From Myxocyprinus asiaticus (taxonomy: Eukaryota; Chordata; Actinopteri; Cypriniformes; Catostomidae): a stretch of 64,000 bases of DNA. Shown here in pieces: positions 48,066 to 60,022 of the stretch. Under the pieces are notes generated by a model. The model was given only the letters and a program-made list of their open reading frames with translations. It was not told the origin of the DNA and ran no database searches. The number at the start of each line of letters is the position of its first letter. Within the stretch, counting starts at the first letter, position 1. Made by a program: the position numbers and the translations under genes. The stretch lies in assembly GCF_019703515.2 (NCBI RefSeq), contig NC_059346.1:54820001-54884000 (forward strand). Direction: 5' to 3'.

Positions 48066-48281
48066 TGTGACCAGGAGGAGGGTGACTACGCACACCCGGC
48101 GCCCAATCGGGCTAATCAGTCAAGAGAGGGTTAAGTGGAGCGGGATGCAGCAGCTGCGTTTGGCTCTCTCTCTCTCTAACTGCTGCATCACGCTGCACTT
48201 ATCCCTTTCCTCAGCTTATTAGCCCAATTGGGGGCTGGGTGTGCGTAGTCACGGACTGGCCCCGCCCTCCTCTTCGTCACA
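48066..48281. mobile_element. Palindromic foldback element (216 bp)
   Basis: TGTGACCAGGAGGAGGGTGAC at the left pairs inversely with the right end GTAGTCACGG...CCTCCTCTTCGTCACA. Inner arms GTGACTACGCACACCC / GGGTGTGCGTAGTCAC and GGGCTAATCAG / TTATTAGCCC also pair. A CT microsatellite (48163-48178) lies near the centre. Flanking GTTTA and GTATA might be a 5-bp duplication. Confidence 0.8.
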
Positions 48282-49973
48282 GTATACCTTACAAGTCATG
48301 CGCTGTAGTAAAAGTGTTTTGATGTCGTAAGATAACATTTTGTGAGGAACAGGGTGAAAAGTACGTTTATGAACTGATAATCTGCAGTTTTACTCGTGAT
48401 TTGAGCGAAAGGGAATAAAAGTCATTGTTGTTGTAGTGCCTCTAGTGTTCATTTCAGCAGGAAACTGCCATGATATGTACAACGAGCCATTAAAAATAAT
48501 TTTGCAAAAATATAAATTCTGTAACATGGTTCTATAAGACCAGTTTGGCAAATTTAAATACTTAGAGGGGTTGGTAAAATCCTTATCCCTCAGTATGAGC
48601 AAAAATAGACATGATGCTTGACTAAGGAAGCACCAATAATAAAAGCCTCCAGTTTGACAGATTGACTTGAACTAGATTAAATTAAGCAACATCTTACCAC
48701 ATGCAATGTGATGAAATTTCAGCTGTATGATAAGTGCATACCATGTATTTATTTTTGACACATTGCTGAAGTATAGCTTGCGTCTTCTGGAAAGAAGTTC
48801 TATTTCTGCCCTCAAGCATGATAGGAACCTATTGCACTCTGTTTTTCATACTCTCACTGGATTTAAATGAACGCTGCAGGTAGGAAGAAGGTCTTTCTAT
48901 GCCCACTCTGTGAATATCTAATCTACCTTTTAAAAATGTACTTTGCAGCAAACCGAACCCCTAAACCATTAATCTGACCCATTTGCTAACTCCAACACTG
49001 CAGCGAAAATCTCTTTGACTCTGTCCTTTCATTTTGCCTCCCATTCACCAATTCTCCCACTTTTGTGAGCAAGCTGAGAATTCTCACACAGTCTATCCCA
49101 TAATGCCCAATGACATAAGAGGAACCTGTGAAATGCTTCACCCACCAACGCTTATTTAAACTAAATTTGAAACGACAGAAAGAAACACCTCTCTTTCCTT
49201 CAGTGCAACTCTCTTCTCCTCACTGCTGCTTTAATTAGTATTTATATGCATGCCAAAGCTTCCTTAAGTTCCCTAATTCATGCATGTCAACGTTCTTCCT
49301 CTCAGGCATTAAAAAAACCATCCTTCTTGCGAGATAACACCTCTGTTGTCAACGTAATATATTAAAAAATACAACATACATTACCATTTATATGGGAAAA
49401 TATGAGAAACAGTGCAATGGAGACATAAAACCTCCCATAAAACCTTTGTAGTAATTGTCACTCAATGCATAGATCTATTGACAATAACATTTCCCTCTTT
49501 TAAAATGATAATTAACTGTGTTTCTTCAACTGTGGGCACTTTTGGCCCTGTGGACTTTGAGAAAATAAACTTTCTTAAAACACATTTTCACACTCTCTCT
49601 ATAGTTTTTTTTTATTTGTTCACTAACAATGTCCAGCAGTATATATACGTACATGAGTGTCGTTTTTGTTATTTTCTGAACCAACAAATGCCACATCCAC
49701 CACATCTCAAATTGTGTATTGTGTATTATGTATTTGATAGCATTCTGTGGTGGAAATTATGATTAAAATTTTTTTTTTTGGAATAAAATGGCTGACTCCT
49801 TTGCCTTGCTTTGGCTAAGTTGATAGCTAGCATTTTATGTATCCTAATCCTACACACAATAAAAAAATATTTTCACACTTTTTGCAGAATTTGAAAAATT
49901 GGAAATTATGCACAATATTTCTCTCTTTGTTAAGATTTTATCATAGGTAAAAAAAAATGTTTAATACGTTTTT
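48282..49973. other. Unassigned intergenic DNA
   Basis: No protein, terminal repeat or RNA gene recognised. Short frames such as 49412-49762 lack any family resemblance. Confidence 0.4.
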
Positions 49974-50536
49974 GGTAACGCTTTACATCAAAGTTCCCTT
50001 TGTTTAGCATTTATAAAGGGGTTCATTAATGACTAATAACTAATTTATTAATTATTAGAAATCATTGATATGCAGTTATAACAACATGAATAAAAAGTGT
50101 GACTCATGCAATCCCTGACAAATAGTGAGCATTTTAACTTATATGTTATAAATGCTTAATAAACACACTTATTCATACATATATTAATCAAAACCACAAA
50201 TTCTATTATTCATGTTTTATGACACAGTGCTGCAAAAACAGACTATTATAGTGAGATTAAAAGGAGGGAATATGTAATTTTGCTACAGTCCTCTTTGTGT
50301 TAGATTTATTACTGTATTTCTTGTGTTGTCACTTTCCTTGTCACGTTGATGTCAGAAGAATGGTGCTACTCCGAGTGGTGTCCCAACTTATCTAGTCCTA
50401 TTTACCAAAAATCCTCTGCAAAAACACTCATCAAAATCTTCATGCTCATTCACAGTATATATCACATATAGCCTGATGATCATTAAGCCACACAGAACTT
50501 TATGTACATAGGTTTTTAATGTTGGCAACTCCTTAA

Positions 50537-51053
50537 AGTGTTCATGACATGCCTTTTTTTTGTTTGTTTTTTTTTTTTTTTTTTGAATATTTATTGAGGT
50601 TCACTTGTAGTATTAGTAAGGTTTTTTTTTCTTCACAAAATCATTTTCCACCCTTATTCTGACCCTCTGTCAGAAATGCTCGGTTTTGGTGCTGCTTCTC
50701 CTTTAAGACTTTACAATAAATGCCTACTGTTATGATTGGCTCTCTGCTCTTGACTGACCTGCCCTCTCCTTGCCATCTCACTGCTCACCGCTACTGGGTG
50801 GGGCTACGGAAGTGATTAAAGGTATGGTAGGCATTTATGTGTTGTAGTAGAGGCAGTCAGATGCAAATGTCTACCACAGTGTGACATCATAATGTCGAGG
50901 AAGTAGAGAGCGAGTCTTTTTTGCAGCTTGTTTTCAACAATTCTTCTTTATGCTTTGAGGAGGAAGTTTGAGTTACAGTATGTTTTTAAAGTACAATGAC
51001 CTCTTATATGTCAAAAGATCAAGGAAAATTAGATTCCTCATGTCATGACCCCT
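50537..51053. mobile_element. TTAA-flanked MITE (AG.G.TCATGACATG ends)
   Basis: TTAA at 50533-50536 and 51054-51057. Ends AGTGTTCATGACATG and (inverse) AGGGGTCATGACATGAGG. TTAA duplication with short inverted ends is typical of piggyBac-type non-autonomous elements. Poly-T near 50556-50583. No ORF of note. Confidence 0.85.
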
Positions 51054-54000
51054 TTAATAAATTCTACATGCGTCCACTTTGCATTAAGGTACATTTTCAT
51101 AGGTTACTAATGTTGAATAAGTGTTATTAAGCATTTATAACATGTGAGGTAAAACGGCACACTAGTCAAGTCATTTTTATTTGTATAGCGCCTTTCATAA
51201 CACACATCGTTTCAAAGCAGCTTTACAGAAAATCATGCATTAACAGACAATGAAACTGTAATATCTATAATGTCTTAGAGTCATCATTGTGTAGTTTGAT
51301 AAAATTCACAAAAATAAGTTATTAAATAATAATTGTATTTATAACCCCAGGTGAGCAAGCCAAAGGCGACTGTGGCAAGGAACACAAAACTCCATAAGAT
51401 GTTGGTTAATGGAGAAAAATAACCTTGGGAGAAACCAGACTCACTGTGGGGACCAGTTCTCCTCTGGCTAAACAACATGAATATAATGCCAGTATTACTT
51501 ATGTCTAGTGCAAGTCATGGTTTAAAATTATTTAACTAAGTAAGTGTTAAGAGTCAGTGTTTAAACAAAGATTTTGTATGAACTGTAAGATTAATGACTG
51601 ATGTCTTTGAAGTTCATCCTGGATTAACTGCAGAAGTTCACATAAATGCAATTGTCCTTGTTAGTTGACTGATGAAGTGTTTTTTGGTAATTAATTGATA
51701 GTCTATTTATTCCATTTCAAGAGTGTAGTCCATCATTACACCGAGGTGATGCAGGCAGAGATCAGTTAGGTGCATCGCAGTTCAACCGGCCAGTAATTTC
51801 GGTGAGGTCTATCCTAAATCCAAGGTTCAGGCAATGGCATATGAATGATCCCATGTCTTATGGTTGGAGTTGGCATCAGTTCATCCTCTGAAGTCCATCG
51901 TAATAGACTGAAATGATGTTTGGCTGGCACCGGCTGCTATTAGTCATCATCACTCAGTGACACGTAGCAGTGGAGTCCAACACGAAGCAGGAATGGAGCT
52001 GGATCCAGCTGGTTCTGGTGACCTCAGGATAGGAGTCCCGAGGTTGAGACAGGGAAACAAATAGAATAATATTAGCATAGATGCCATTCAATTTATTGCA
52101 GAGTTATAGATCATGATCAATGTTTCTGGTTTCTGGTTCCGGCAGACCTAACTAAAGCAGCCTAATTGTGAGTTGAAGGATAAATTAGGTGTATGCCTGG
52201 CTAAATAGATGAGTCTTTATTCTAGACTTAAACTCAGTGAGTGTGTCTGCATCTCAAACAGTGTTAGGGAGACTATTCCATAGTTTAGGAGCCAAATATG
52301 AAAAGGATCTACCTCCTTTTGTGGATTTTGATATTCTAGGAACTATTAACAGGCCAGAATTTTGCGATCGTAATGAACGTGATGGAATATAGCGTAGTAG
52401 AAGGTCATTTATGTACTGCGGAGCTAGACCATTCACAGCTTTGTACGCAGTTAACAGAATTTTAAAATGAATATGAAATTTAACAGGTAGCCAATGTAAC
52501 GATTATAAAATGGGGCTAATATGATAATATTTCTTGGTTCTCGTCAGCACTATGGCTGCTGCATTTTGAACCAATTGAAGTTTATTTACTGATCTTGCTG
52601 GACATCCTCCCAGTAATGCATTACAATAATCTAGTCTTGAGATCAGGAACGCATGAATTAGTTTTTTGGCATCAGCAACAGAGAGCATGTGTCATAATTT
52701 AGCAATATTTCTTAGGTGGAAGAATGCTGTTCTACAAACATTGGTAATTTGATTTTCAAAGGACAGATTGGTATCAAATATAACACCCAAATTCTTCGCT
52801 GTTGAAGACGATGTAACAGTACATCCATCGAGATTCAAACTATATTTTAGCGGCTTGTTTTTAGAGGTTTTTGGTCCAATAATTAGTGCCTCTGTTTTGT
52901 TAGAATTGAGAAGAAGGACATTTCTGGCCATCCAATCTTTTATTTCACTGATACACTCTGCTAATTTGGAGAATGTGAAATCTCATCAGGTTTTGAAGAA
53001 ATATAAAGTTGGGTATCGTTGGCATAACAGTGGAAACTTATTCCACGATTCCTGATAATATCTCCCAGGGGAAGCATAAGCAGAGGCCCTAAAACTGATC
53101 CCTGTGTTACTCCATTCTAAACTTTTGTTTGATTTTACAATTCCTCATTTCAAAGACAAAGTTGTAGCAGGCTGCTAAATAGTACCTAAACCATGCTAAT
53201 GCAACTCCACAAATGCCAACATAATTCTCTAGCCTATTCAAGAGAATGTTGTGATCTATGATGTCGAAGGCAGCACTAAGATCTAAAAGCACTAGAAGTG
53301 AAATGCAGCCGCGATCAGATGATAAGAGCAAGTCATTTGTAACTCTGATAAGTGCAGTTTCTGTACTGTGATGGGGCCTAAATCCTGACTGAAATTGTTC
53401 ATATATACTATTTCTCTGTAGAAATAAACTTAGTTGGGAGGACACTACTTTTTCTAGTATTTTCGACATAAACGGGAGATTTGAAATCGGTCTATAATTA
53501 GTCAGTTCTCCAGGATCAAGTTGTGGCTTCTTAATAAGCAGTTTGATAACTGCCATTTTAAAGTTTCTTGGGACATGTCCCAGGGATAGCAAGGAGTTAA
53601 TAATATTAAGGAGAGGTTCTGAGATTACAGGGAATACCTCTTTTAAGAGCTTGGTTGGTATTGGATCTAACATACATGTTGTGGCTTTTGATGTTTCGAT
53701 AAGTTTTGTTAGCTCTTCATGACCTATGACAGCGAAGGATTGAAGTTGCACATGGGGAATATTATGAGACACTGTTTTCTGAGGTACTGTGACAGATGAT
53801 TGCATAATTCCAATTTTGTTTCTGATTATTTCAATTTTATCAGTAAAGAAATTCATGAAGTCATTACTCTTGTGCTGTGATAGAATATCTGGTTCTGTTG
53901 AGGCTTTATTCCTAACCAATTTAGCCACAGTAGTGAATAAACACCTAAGAGTTTTCTATGAGACCTGGCAGCTTTTAGTGCCTGTTTGTAGCTACAGACA

Positions 54001-54432
54001 CTATCATTCCATGCACCACAAAATACCTCTAATTTTGTATTCTTCCACTTGCGCTCAATTTTCTGAGCTGCTCTCTTGAGAGCATGAATGTGATCATTGT
54101 ACCATGGTGCAGGGCTTTTTTCTTTTCTTTGAAAGGGGGCGACAATATCAAGAGTGCTAGAGAAGACTGTATTTATATTTTCTGTTATTTCATCAAGTTC
54201 TTCTAGGCTTTGGTGTTTACTGAGTGTATGAGATAGATTTGGAAGATTATTAGTGAAGCTATCTTTAGTGGTCGAAAGAATAATTCTACCTGAACGGTAG
54301 CATGGTGTAGATTGAGTAACATTAGCTTATTGCAGCATACAAGAGACGAGGTAATGATCCGAGATGTCATCGCTCTGCGGCAGAATTTCTATAGTATCAA
54401 CATCAACTCCATATGACAGAATTAAATCTAGT

Positions 54433-56526
54433 GTTGGACCTCATGTATTCAGATAGAAGACAAATGCAGGCCTAACACAGTCGTAAAACCTAACTCAGGC
54501 CCCCACATACCAAGTCATAAATCTTACTGATAAAAATCATGCCAAAATCAAACAAAGGGAGTCCAAAACAGACTACAAATCCCATGAAGCCTTGCTCACT
54601 AAAGGATCGAACTCTCAACTCCTATTGGATGAGGCACACAACAGAACGCACCTCAACCATGACATCATCAGGAGTAGAAATACCTCTGAAATGCTTCCGG
54701 GATTTGCTTCCAGCAACTTTGCTTGCCGTGTGTAGAGGCAGCTCATCGCTGCTCTCAGGTGCAGCTTCGTGGCACAAGGAAGTAACGTCCAACTTGAAAC
54801 TGTGGCCATACAATCTCCATCTTGCTGGACGAGTTGAGATTACTCTGTGTTCAACCGAACACTCTAACAGATCCGAAGGAGACCGCCGAGCAATCTGCAT
54901 CTTCATCCGTTTGCCTGCAGAAGTGAAGAGATTAAAGATTTCTCTTCCATCTTCAATCAAGTCGACATTTCTGATTTCTCCGCCAGCCCACCGAGAATCA
55001 GCATCCGTACCGCCCGCCGACAGAGTGAGGAAACAGCCTCCCATCATAACCCAAGCCTCGAGGAACCGAGTCTGAGTTAAAGGACAGATAAACACACATT
55101 CTGCATCCTAATGCGATTCAAGTAAGAGGTTTACGTCTGGGCAGAGATAGAATATTATAGTGTGTTATTCTTGGGTTTCAAGGTTTTTGCTTGTACAGTT
55201 TACGGACCGCTATGTCCGCTCATTATTAATACTCAGGGTATTAATTATCACGAATTTGATTTGCTGTATTGTGGTCCAACCAAATTGGACTGTTGTGCAT
55301 TTTCGCCATCGCGGGTGAGACCGGCAAACTGAGTTTATCCATTAAAGAATCAAAGAACTCGGGACTGTTTACGAGCTGTCCACCGCGTCTCTGAGTGATA
55401 AACTAACAGCTGCTTTCTCTCCCACGATCCCGAAATCAGCTTTGGGGCCGTCACTTAATTCTGTCTCTCTCTCTCTCATACTAACCACACACACACACAC
55501 GCGACCCCTCACAAACATTCTGGCACACATTTTTGGCTCGTAGATAGCTTCGTGATAAAACTCAGCTTTGTCCCTAAGCTATCATACAAGTGGATACACA
55601 CGGTAACTGGAAGACGCCATTGACTGGTTTCTCTCCGCCCACATTCGCGGTCACATTCCCTGGCCGGAAGTCTCGCATGACATACTCTCCACGGGAGTCA
55701 CGTCCGCCATTTTGTGCGCGTCCCTCCTTACACACACACACACACTCGCTCTCACACACACACACACCCTCATGTGTTATAGGATTATTTTGATTTCCAT
55801 ATCTAATCATATCACTGTTTAGTTTGTAGTTGTAAGTCGGAACTTTATTGACTGCATTGTATTAATTATTAATTGATATTATTGCATAAATAAACTTTGT
55901 TTATATTACAAAGAGAAGTATTTTGGTTTGTTTTGCATACACCTGTGTCATGCTGACGAGATGTCAGTGCTCGGATTCAAGCCTTCATTCATTGTTTTTT
56001 CCCAAAAATCGATATTCTTCGGATGTCAACAATCTAATATTGAGACTGTTATACTATCTGGTTATTAGTCCCTGATTCCAGGGTGGTGCCTCGTCAATGT
56101 TAATCCTTATTAATATTCTATTGATTTTTGATAATTGATAATTATCTTTGATGATTGTTGAATCTGAATGATCAATAAGCTAGTGTTAATTTTAATTAAT
56201 GTTTCATCGATGTTAATGATTGGTGATTATCTTTGATAGTTGTTGATTTAAAGGATTAAAAAAAAACTAACATTGATTCTCATCAATGTTCTATTGATTT
56301 TAATAATTAATAATAATCTTTGATAATTATTAATTATTGCTAATAACCAAACCCGCTCCTAAACGTAGCGCACTACATTTACTGGAGACCCATATGAGGT
56401 TTTAATGAGTTAGATTAAATTAATTAATTTAAATATGAATTAATAACTAAAGAAATAATTATTAATTATTTCTGATAGTAACACTGATCTAAACTACCAG
56501 TAAAGCCCTACATTAGCATATGAATA
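54433..56526 (+). mobile_element. 2.1-kb insertion of unknown class, LTR-like features
   Basis: Splits the LINE endonuclease coding region: LINE protein sequence is lost at about 56526 and resumes at about 54432. On the plus strand it has a polyadenylation signal AATAAA (55889), CT and CA microsatellites (about 55463-55500 and 55730-55765), a TGGAGACCCATATGAGG at 56393 that could be a tRNA primer-binding site, and an AT-rich end. No RT, gag or transposase frame was found; the 178-codon frame at 54539-55075 has no recognised domain. Long terminal repeat with leader, or a non-autonomous element, are both possible. Confidence 0.45.
54572..54590 (+). promoter_or_regulatory. ZNF143/STAF-like motif
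   Basis: ACTACAAATCCCATGAAGC closely resembles the SBS-type binding motif ACTACAA.TCCCA.(A/C)ATGC known for ZNF143/STAF. It lies near the 5' end of the 2.1-kb insertion. Binding is inferred from sequence only. Confidence 0.4.
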
Positions 56527-57136
56527 TGGCGATGAGTTGGTCCTGTCACATTTTGTCTGACTCTAAGAGAGTCTTAGAGTCTAAGAGAGTTGAATATCAA
56601 TAAATGCTAATCCCAATGTGTCATTTTCATTATCTATGTGAATGTTGAAGTCACCAACAATTAAAGCTCTATCTACAAAAAAAAAATGAGCAAATTCACC
56701 AAGGAAATCAGAATAAGGCCTGGGTGATCTATGTACTGTAGCAAGGGTAAAAGACGACAGAGTTTTTTATTTTATTTATATCTGACGTTGTCACATTAAG
56801 CATTTTTAGTTCAAAAGACTTACATTTATATCCTGTCCTCAGAGTAACACCAAAAACTTCACTGTAAATTGTAGCAACACCTCCTCCTCAACCCTTCAGA
56901 CGAGGCTCATGTTTATAACAATAACCTGGGGGAGTAGATTCATTTAAACTATTATATTCATCCAGTTTAAGCTCTGTTACTCGAAATGCATTTAACAATA
57001 GTGGCTGGAGTCTCTATTTCCACGTTCCTTACAGTAGAATCACCTATGACCAAGGCTCTTTCAACATGATTCTCATGGGTGCATCACTGAGTGGGTTGAA
57101 TCGATTGGAAACCCTAACAGGAACGGGAGAGTGGTG

Positions 57137-57442
57137 TCACTTTGCTGAGCGAGTATGCCGGCGAGACGCCACCCAAACGCCCTGCTGTGGGGGCTCTAGA
57201 GCCGGAACCAAAGTGTGTGTATTTCTCTCTGTACTGCCCGCATCCGAAACAGTATCTACCGGCTTCTCTTTCTCACTGACCTCCACTAGCGTTCGGATGC
57301 GTGCCTCTAACTCATGAATCTTCTCCGTCAGCCTGACTAATTCCTTACATTTATCACATGTGAATCCCTCACTGCTGATGGAAGAAGCTATTGTAAACAT
57401 GTGACATGCAATGCAAGAAGAAATAACATGAGCGGATGCCAT
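57137..57442 (-). pseudogene. L2 LINE ORF1 N-terminal region
   Basis: Starts at an ATG and encodes 101 residues with paired cysteines (CIACH and CDKCKEL) that may bind zinc, followed by a predicted coiled coil (ELVRLTEKIHELEARIRTLVEV). This matches the general layout of L2/CR1 ORF1 proteins, which act in RNA binding. The frame stops after RRHTRSAK, so the downstream part of ORF1 is lost or shifted; the segment ALVIGDST.RNVE at about 57060-57020 is an ORF1-like remnant in another frame. Confidence 0.65.
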
Positions 57443-58130
57443 GATTTACCGCAATTGATTGTTGTTGTTTCTGAGCAGTGAGGGATTGAGATCGATGTGA
57501 ATCTCTCATGCAATTGTTTGTTGTTATGGTTGTTCTTGATAAGCGGTGCTTTGAGATCAATGCATAATCTGTGTAACACAGAGGAGAAAAATGGGTGCAT
57601 GATGTAAAATGCACGCAGTTTAATCCAGATAAAAACAGAAAGCGGATACACGCGGAAAATGCACGCAGTTGAATCGCGATAAGAGAATAATGCGGGGGAA
57701 AACTGATGCGTGTTGAAAAATGGCAGATGTTAAGGATTAAAAGCTGAAAACAGATAGATAAGCGATGCTAAAAAAGCTAGCAGGCAACAAACACAGACTC
57801 GAGCTAGGCGCCAGCAGCAACAGGTAAAATACACACAGATGAAACAGTAGAAAAGCGGAAAAACCCAAAACTCGCGGTAAAATGACAAAGGATAAAACGA
57901 CGAAAGTATGAGAATAAGAATAAGCTATGCTAAGCAGGCTAGCAGGCTACAAACACTCATGTCAGCAACAGGAACACTACTTCACAGGTATGTCATGAAA
58001 GTCACCCTCTTATTCGTGATGTTATAACTGCATATCAATTATTTATAATGCATTTGTAAATGGCTTAATTGTCATTACTGAACCCTTTTAGAAGACCTTA
58101 ACAAAGGGAATATTAATGTTAAGTGTTACC

Positions 58131-60022
58131 AGTTGATTTTCATAGAACAAAAGTAGCAAAAATAAATGACGACAACATGGTAAAACTATTTTTAATAAAA
58201 ATCAACCCCTGGGACATAAGAGTGGTCGAAGTTGAAAAAACACACTTAAATGACGGCATCTAAGTCACAAAGCTCCACAGCATGCAATTGAACCAATAGT
58301 GTACTTTGAACCAAATATCACTACTGCCATGCATGGGAAGGTACTGTTTTCTGAAAAAGGCCAGCAGTGGGCTGCAGACTATGAGATGCTTGTATTTGAA
58401 AAGACTCGTTGGAAGGAGACAGCCTGGTTGGAGCTTTGACTGATGAATCTTCTGTCTGCTGTGCTGCCCAACAGTTTTCACTTATAATTGAGATAGGAGA
58501 AAGAGAATTTGCATCTTTTATTGATTTAAATAACCGTTGCCACCATGATTTAAATAAATGTAACTCCTAAACTCCTCCTATTCCTGTATGAAGAGATCGA
58601 AAGAGGAGCTGCACACACTATCAGTTTGTTTCTCAAACTTTAGCAGCCTGTTTGCTTTAAGGGATAGTTCACCCAAAAATGAAAATTCTGTCAATATTTA
58701 CTCACCCTCATGTTGTTTCAAAATCCGTATGACATACATTCATCTATGAAACTTATAAGGTATGTATGTTGCACAATAAATGTATACAACAGCTCATGTA
58801 GGAATGTAGGAACTCTTTAATATTTCAATAGTTTCTCCTAGACAGGAAGAACAAACGTTTCAGAAGAGATCTCAACAATGTCTCAGGCTGTTCTCAATAA
58901 AGAAATAAGAGATTTCATTATGACCTCAAACATTTCTCATCAAATTCTTCCAAGACCAAATTATCTGAGCTATGCTATCCACATTAAATTGATAGCTCTA
59001 TACACTTGCCATATGTCAACATTTGTCTCATTTGTTTCTGTTTTTATTTAAGGACTTTTAGTATAAACATCTAAGACTCCGAAAGCTATAAAAGAGCAAC
59101 CTCTAAAATTCTCCTCTGAGAAGGATTCATGTTTTATCAAAAGTAGAGAACAACAACAAAAAAATCAAATAAAACAGAAGCTAAAGGTTCAAATTAAACC
59201 CCTAAAGACTAGCCTTAAGCCGTGATTTATGTTGCCCTCTGTTTCAACTTTCTGTATTTTTTTCTTTTAATCACACTTCACTTGCCCTCTGACCTGTAAT
59301 TTTAAAAGAGTGATTGTAACCACACTCTCACAGCACACAGATCAAACAGATCAGTAACTTATTTTTAGTGTTCAGTCTTATGCACTGAGGTTGATGCAGT
59401 AAATTAATGCAAAAGCTACAGTAAATAAGCAACAACAAATTCTACAAATGCTGTATATCACATCCATGGAAAATAAATTGTTTCTGATGCAAAATAATGC
59501 AAAATAATCAATGATCCTTTTTATATTGTACTTTTAGAATAGTAAAGTTTGTTGTTTGTTGGCGAAAGTCATTTATTTATTTAAACCTGCATCGAGTGCT
59601 GCAGTTATAACTGCAATGTAGATTAAGTTTTACAACTTTACAAGTTTCCTGTAAAGATTAGTAAAGCCATTATAGGAAAAATAATTTACATCATTGATCT
59701 AAACACACAGTGATATTAAAAAAAAAAAAAAATTCCCAACTACTTTTACTAACTTGCAAATTAACCTAGTACAGCTCATATTTTGAATAGATTTTTGTTC
59801 TCTTGGAACTGAAAGAGCTGCTTTTCAGACACATAGTGATAGAAAAACATTTAATTCATTCATTCACTCATTTATTCTCTGGAGTGAATTATTTATGCAT
59901 TATAAAAGGACAGTAAGCCCAGTGTTTTATTTCAAACTTTTAGACTGTTATCTCAGCAGCTTCACTACATCATAATATAAATTGTCAACAAACATATAGA
60001 CATTTTTAATGTTGTATTTTAA
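58131..60022. other. Intergenic DNA with one GGGATAGTTCACCC element end
   Basis: TTAAGGGATAGTTCACCCAAA at 58657-58677 is one end of the family seen at 25813 and 60023, followed by about 80 bp of typical subterminal sequence. No partner end was found. The rest is unassigned. Confidence 0.5.

Larger units (their letters stand above)
52254..56990 (-). pseudogene. L2 LINE ORF2 (endonuclease and RT), multiply broken
   Basis: Endonuclease remnants with GGGVATIYSEVFGVTLRTGY (about 56905-56845), GDFNIH (about 56645) and RQNVTGPTHRH (about 56545) precede the insertion; LDLILSYGVDVDTIEILPQSDDISDH resumes at about 54432. The RT part (53928-53107) has LDPIPTKLLKEVFP, NYRPISNLPFMSKILEKVV, FQSGFRPHHSTETAL and LLDLSAAFDIIDHNILL. 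The catalytic motif, normally (F/Y)ADD, is YAND at 53015-53026. C-terminal pieces at 52931-52692, 52688-52503 and 52436-52254 (WNSLPNTV) are separated by stops or shifts. Confidence 0.85.
51162..57985 (-). mobile_element. L2-type LINE, full length but split
   Basis: On the minus strand: a 5' UTR of about 540 bp (57985-57443) with two related segments containing GCCTGCTAGC; ORF1 (57442-57137); endonuclease (about 57000-56540); a 2.1-kb foreign insertion (about 54433-56526); and the rest of ORF2 (54432 to about 52254). The 3' end reads AAAGCTGCTTTGAAACGATG then GCGCTATACAAATAAAAATG and TGACTTGACT at 51162-51230, the characteristic 3' end of fish L2 elements. Flanks belong to a foldback DNA element. 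Confidence 0.88.
49974..58130. mobile_element. Foldback DNA element split by an L2 LINE and a TTAA MITE
   Basis: Left end GGTAACGCTTTACATCAAAG; inverse of the right end GGTAACACTTAACATTAATA (58111-58130). The left arm is about 49974-50190. The right arm is found in two pieces, about 51090-51158 and 57988-58130, whose join lies exactly where the L2 LINE is inserted: left-arm sequence around 50097-50145 is continuous across that join. The centre holds a separate TTAA element (50537-51053). Related shorter element at 61675-61968. Confidence 0.82.

Noticed and set aside
54539..55075. 178-codon plus-strand frame
   Set aside because: No recognised domain, lies wholly in the unclassified insertion, and overlaps an equally long frame on the other strand; treated as chance openness of GC-richer sequence.
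57066..57317. 83-codon plus-strand frame
   Set aside because: Antisense of L2 ORF1.
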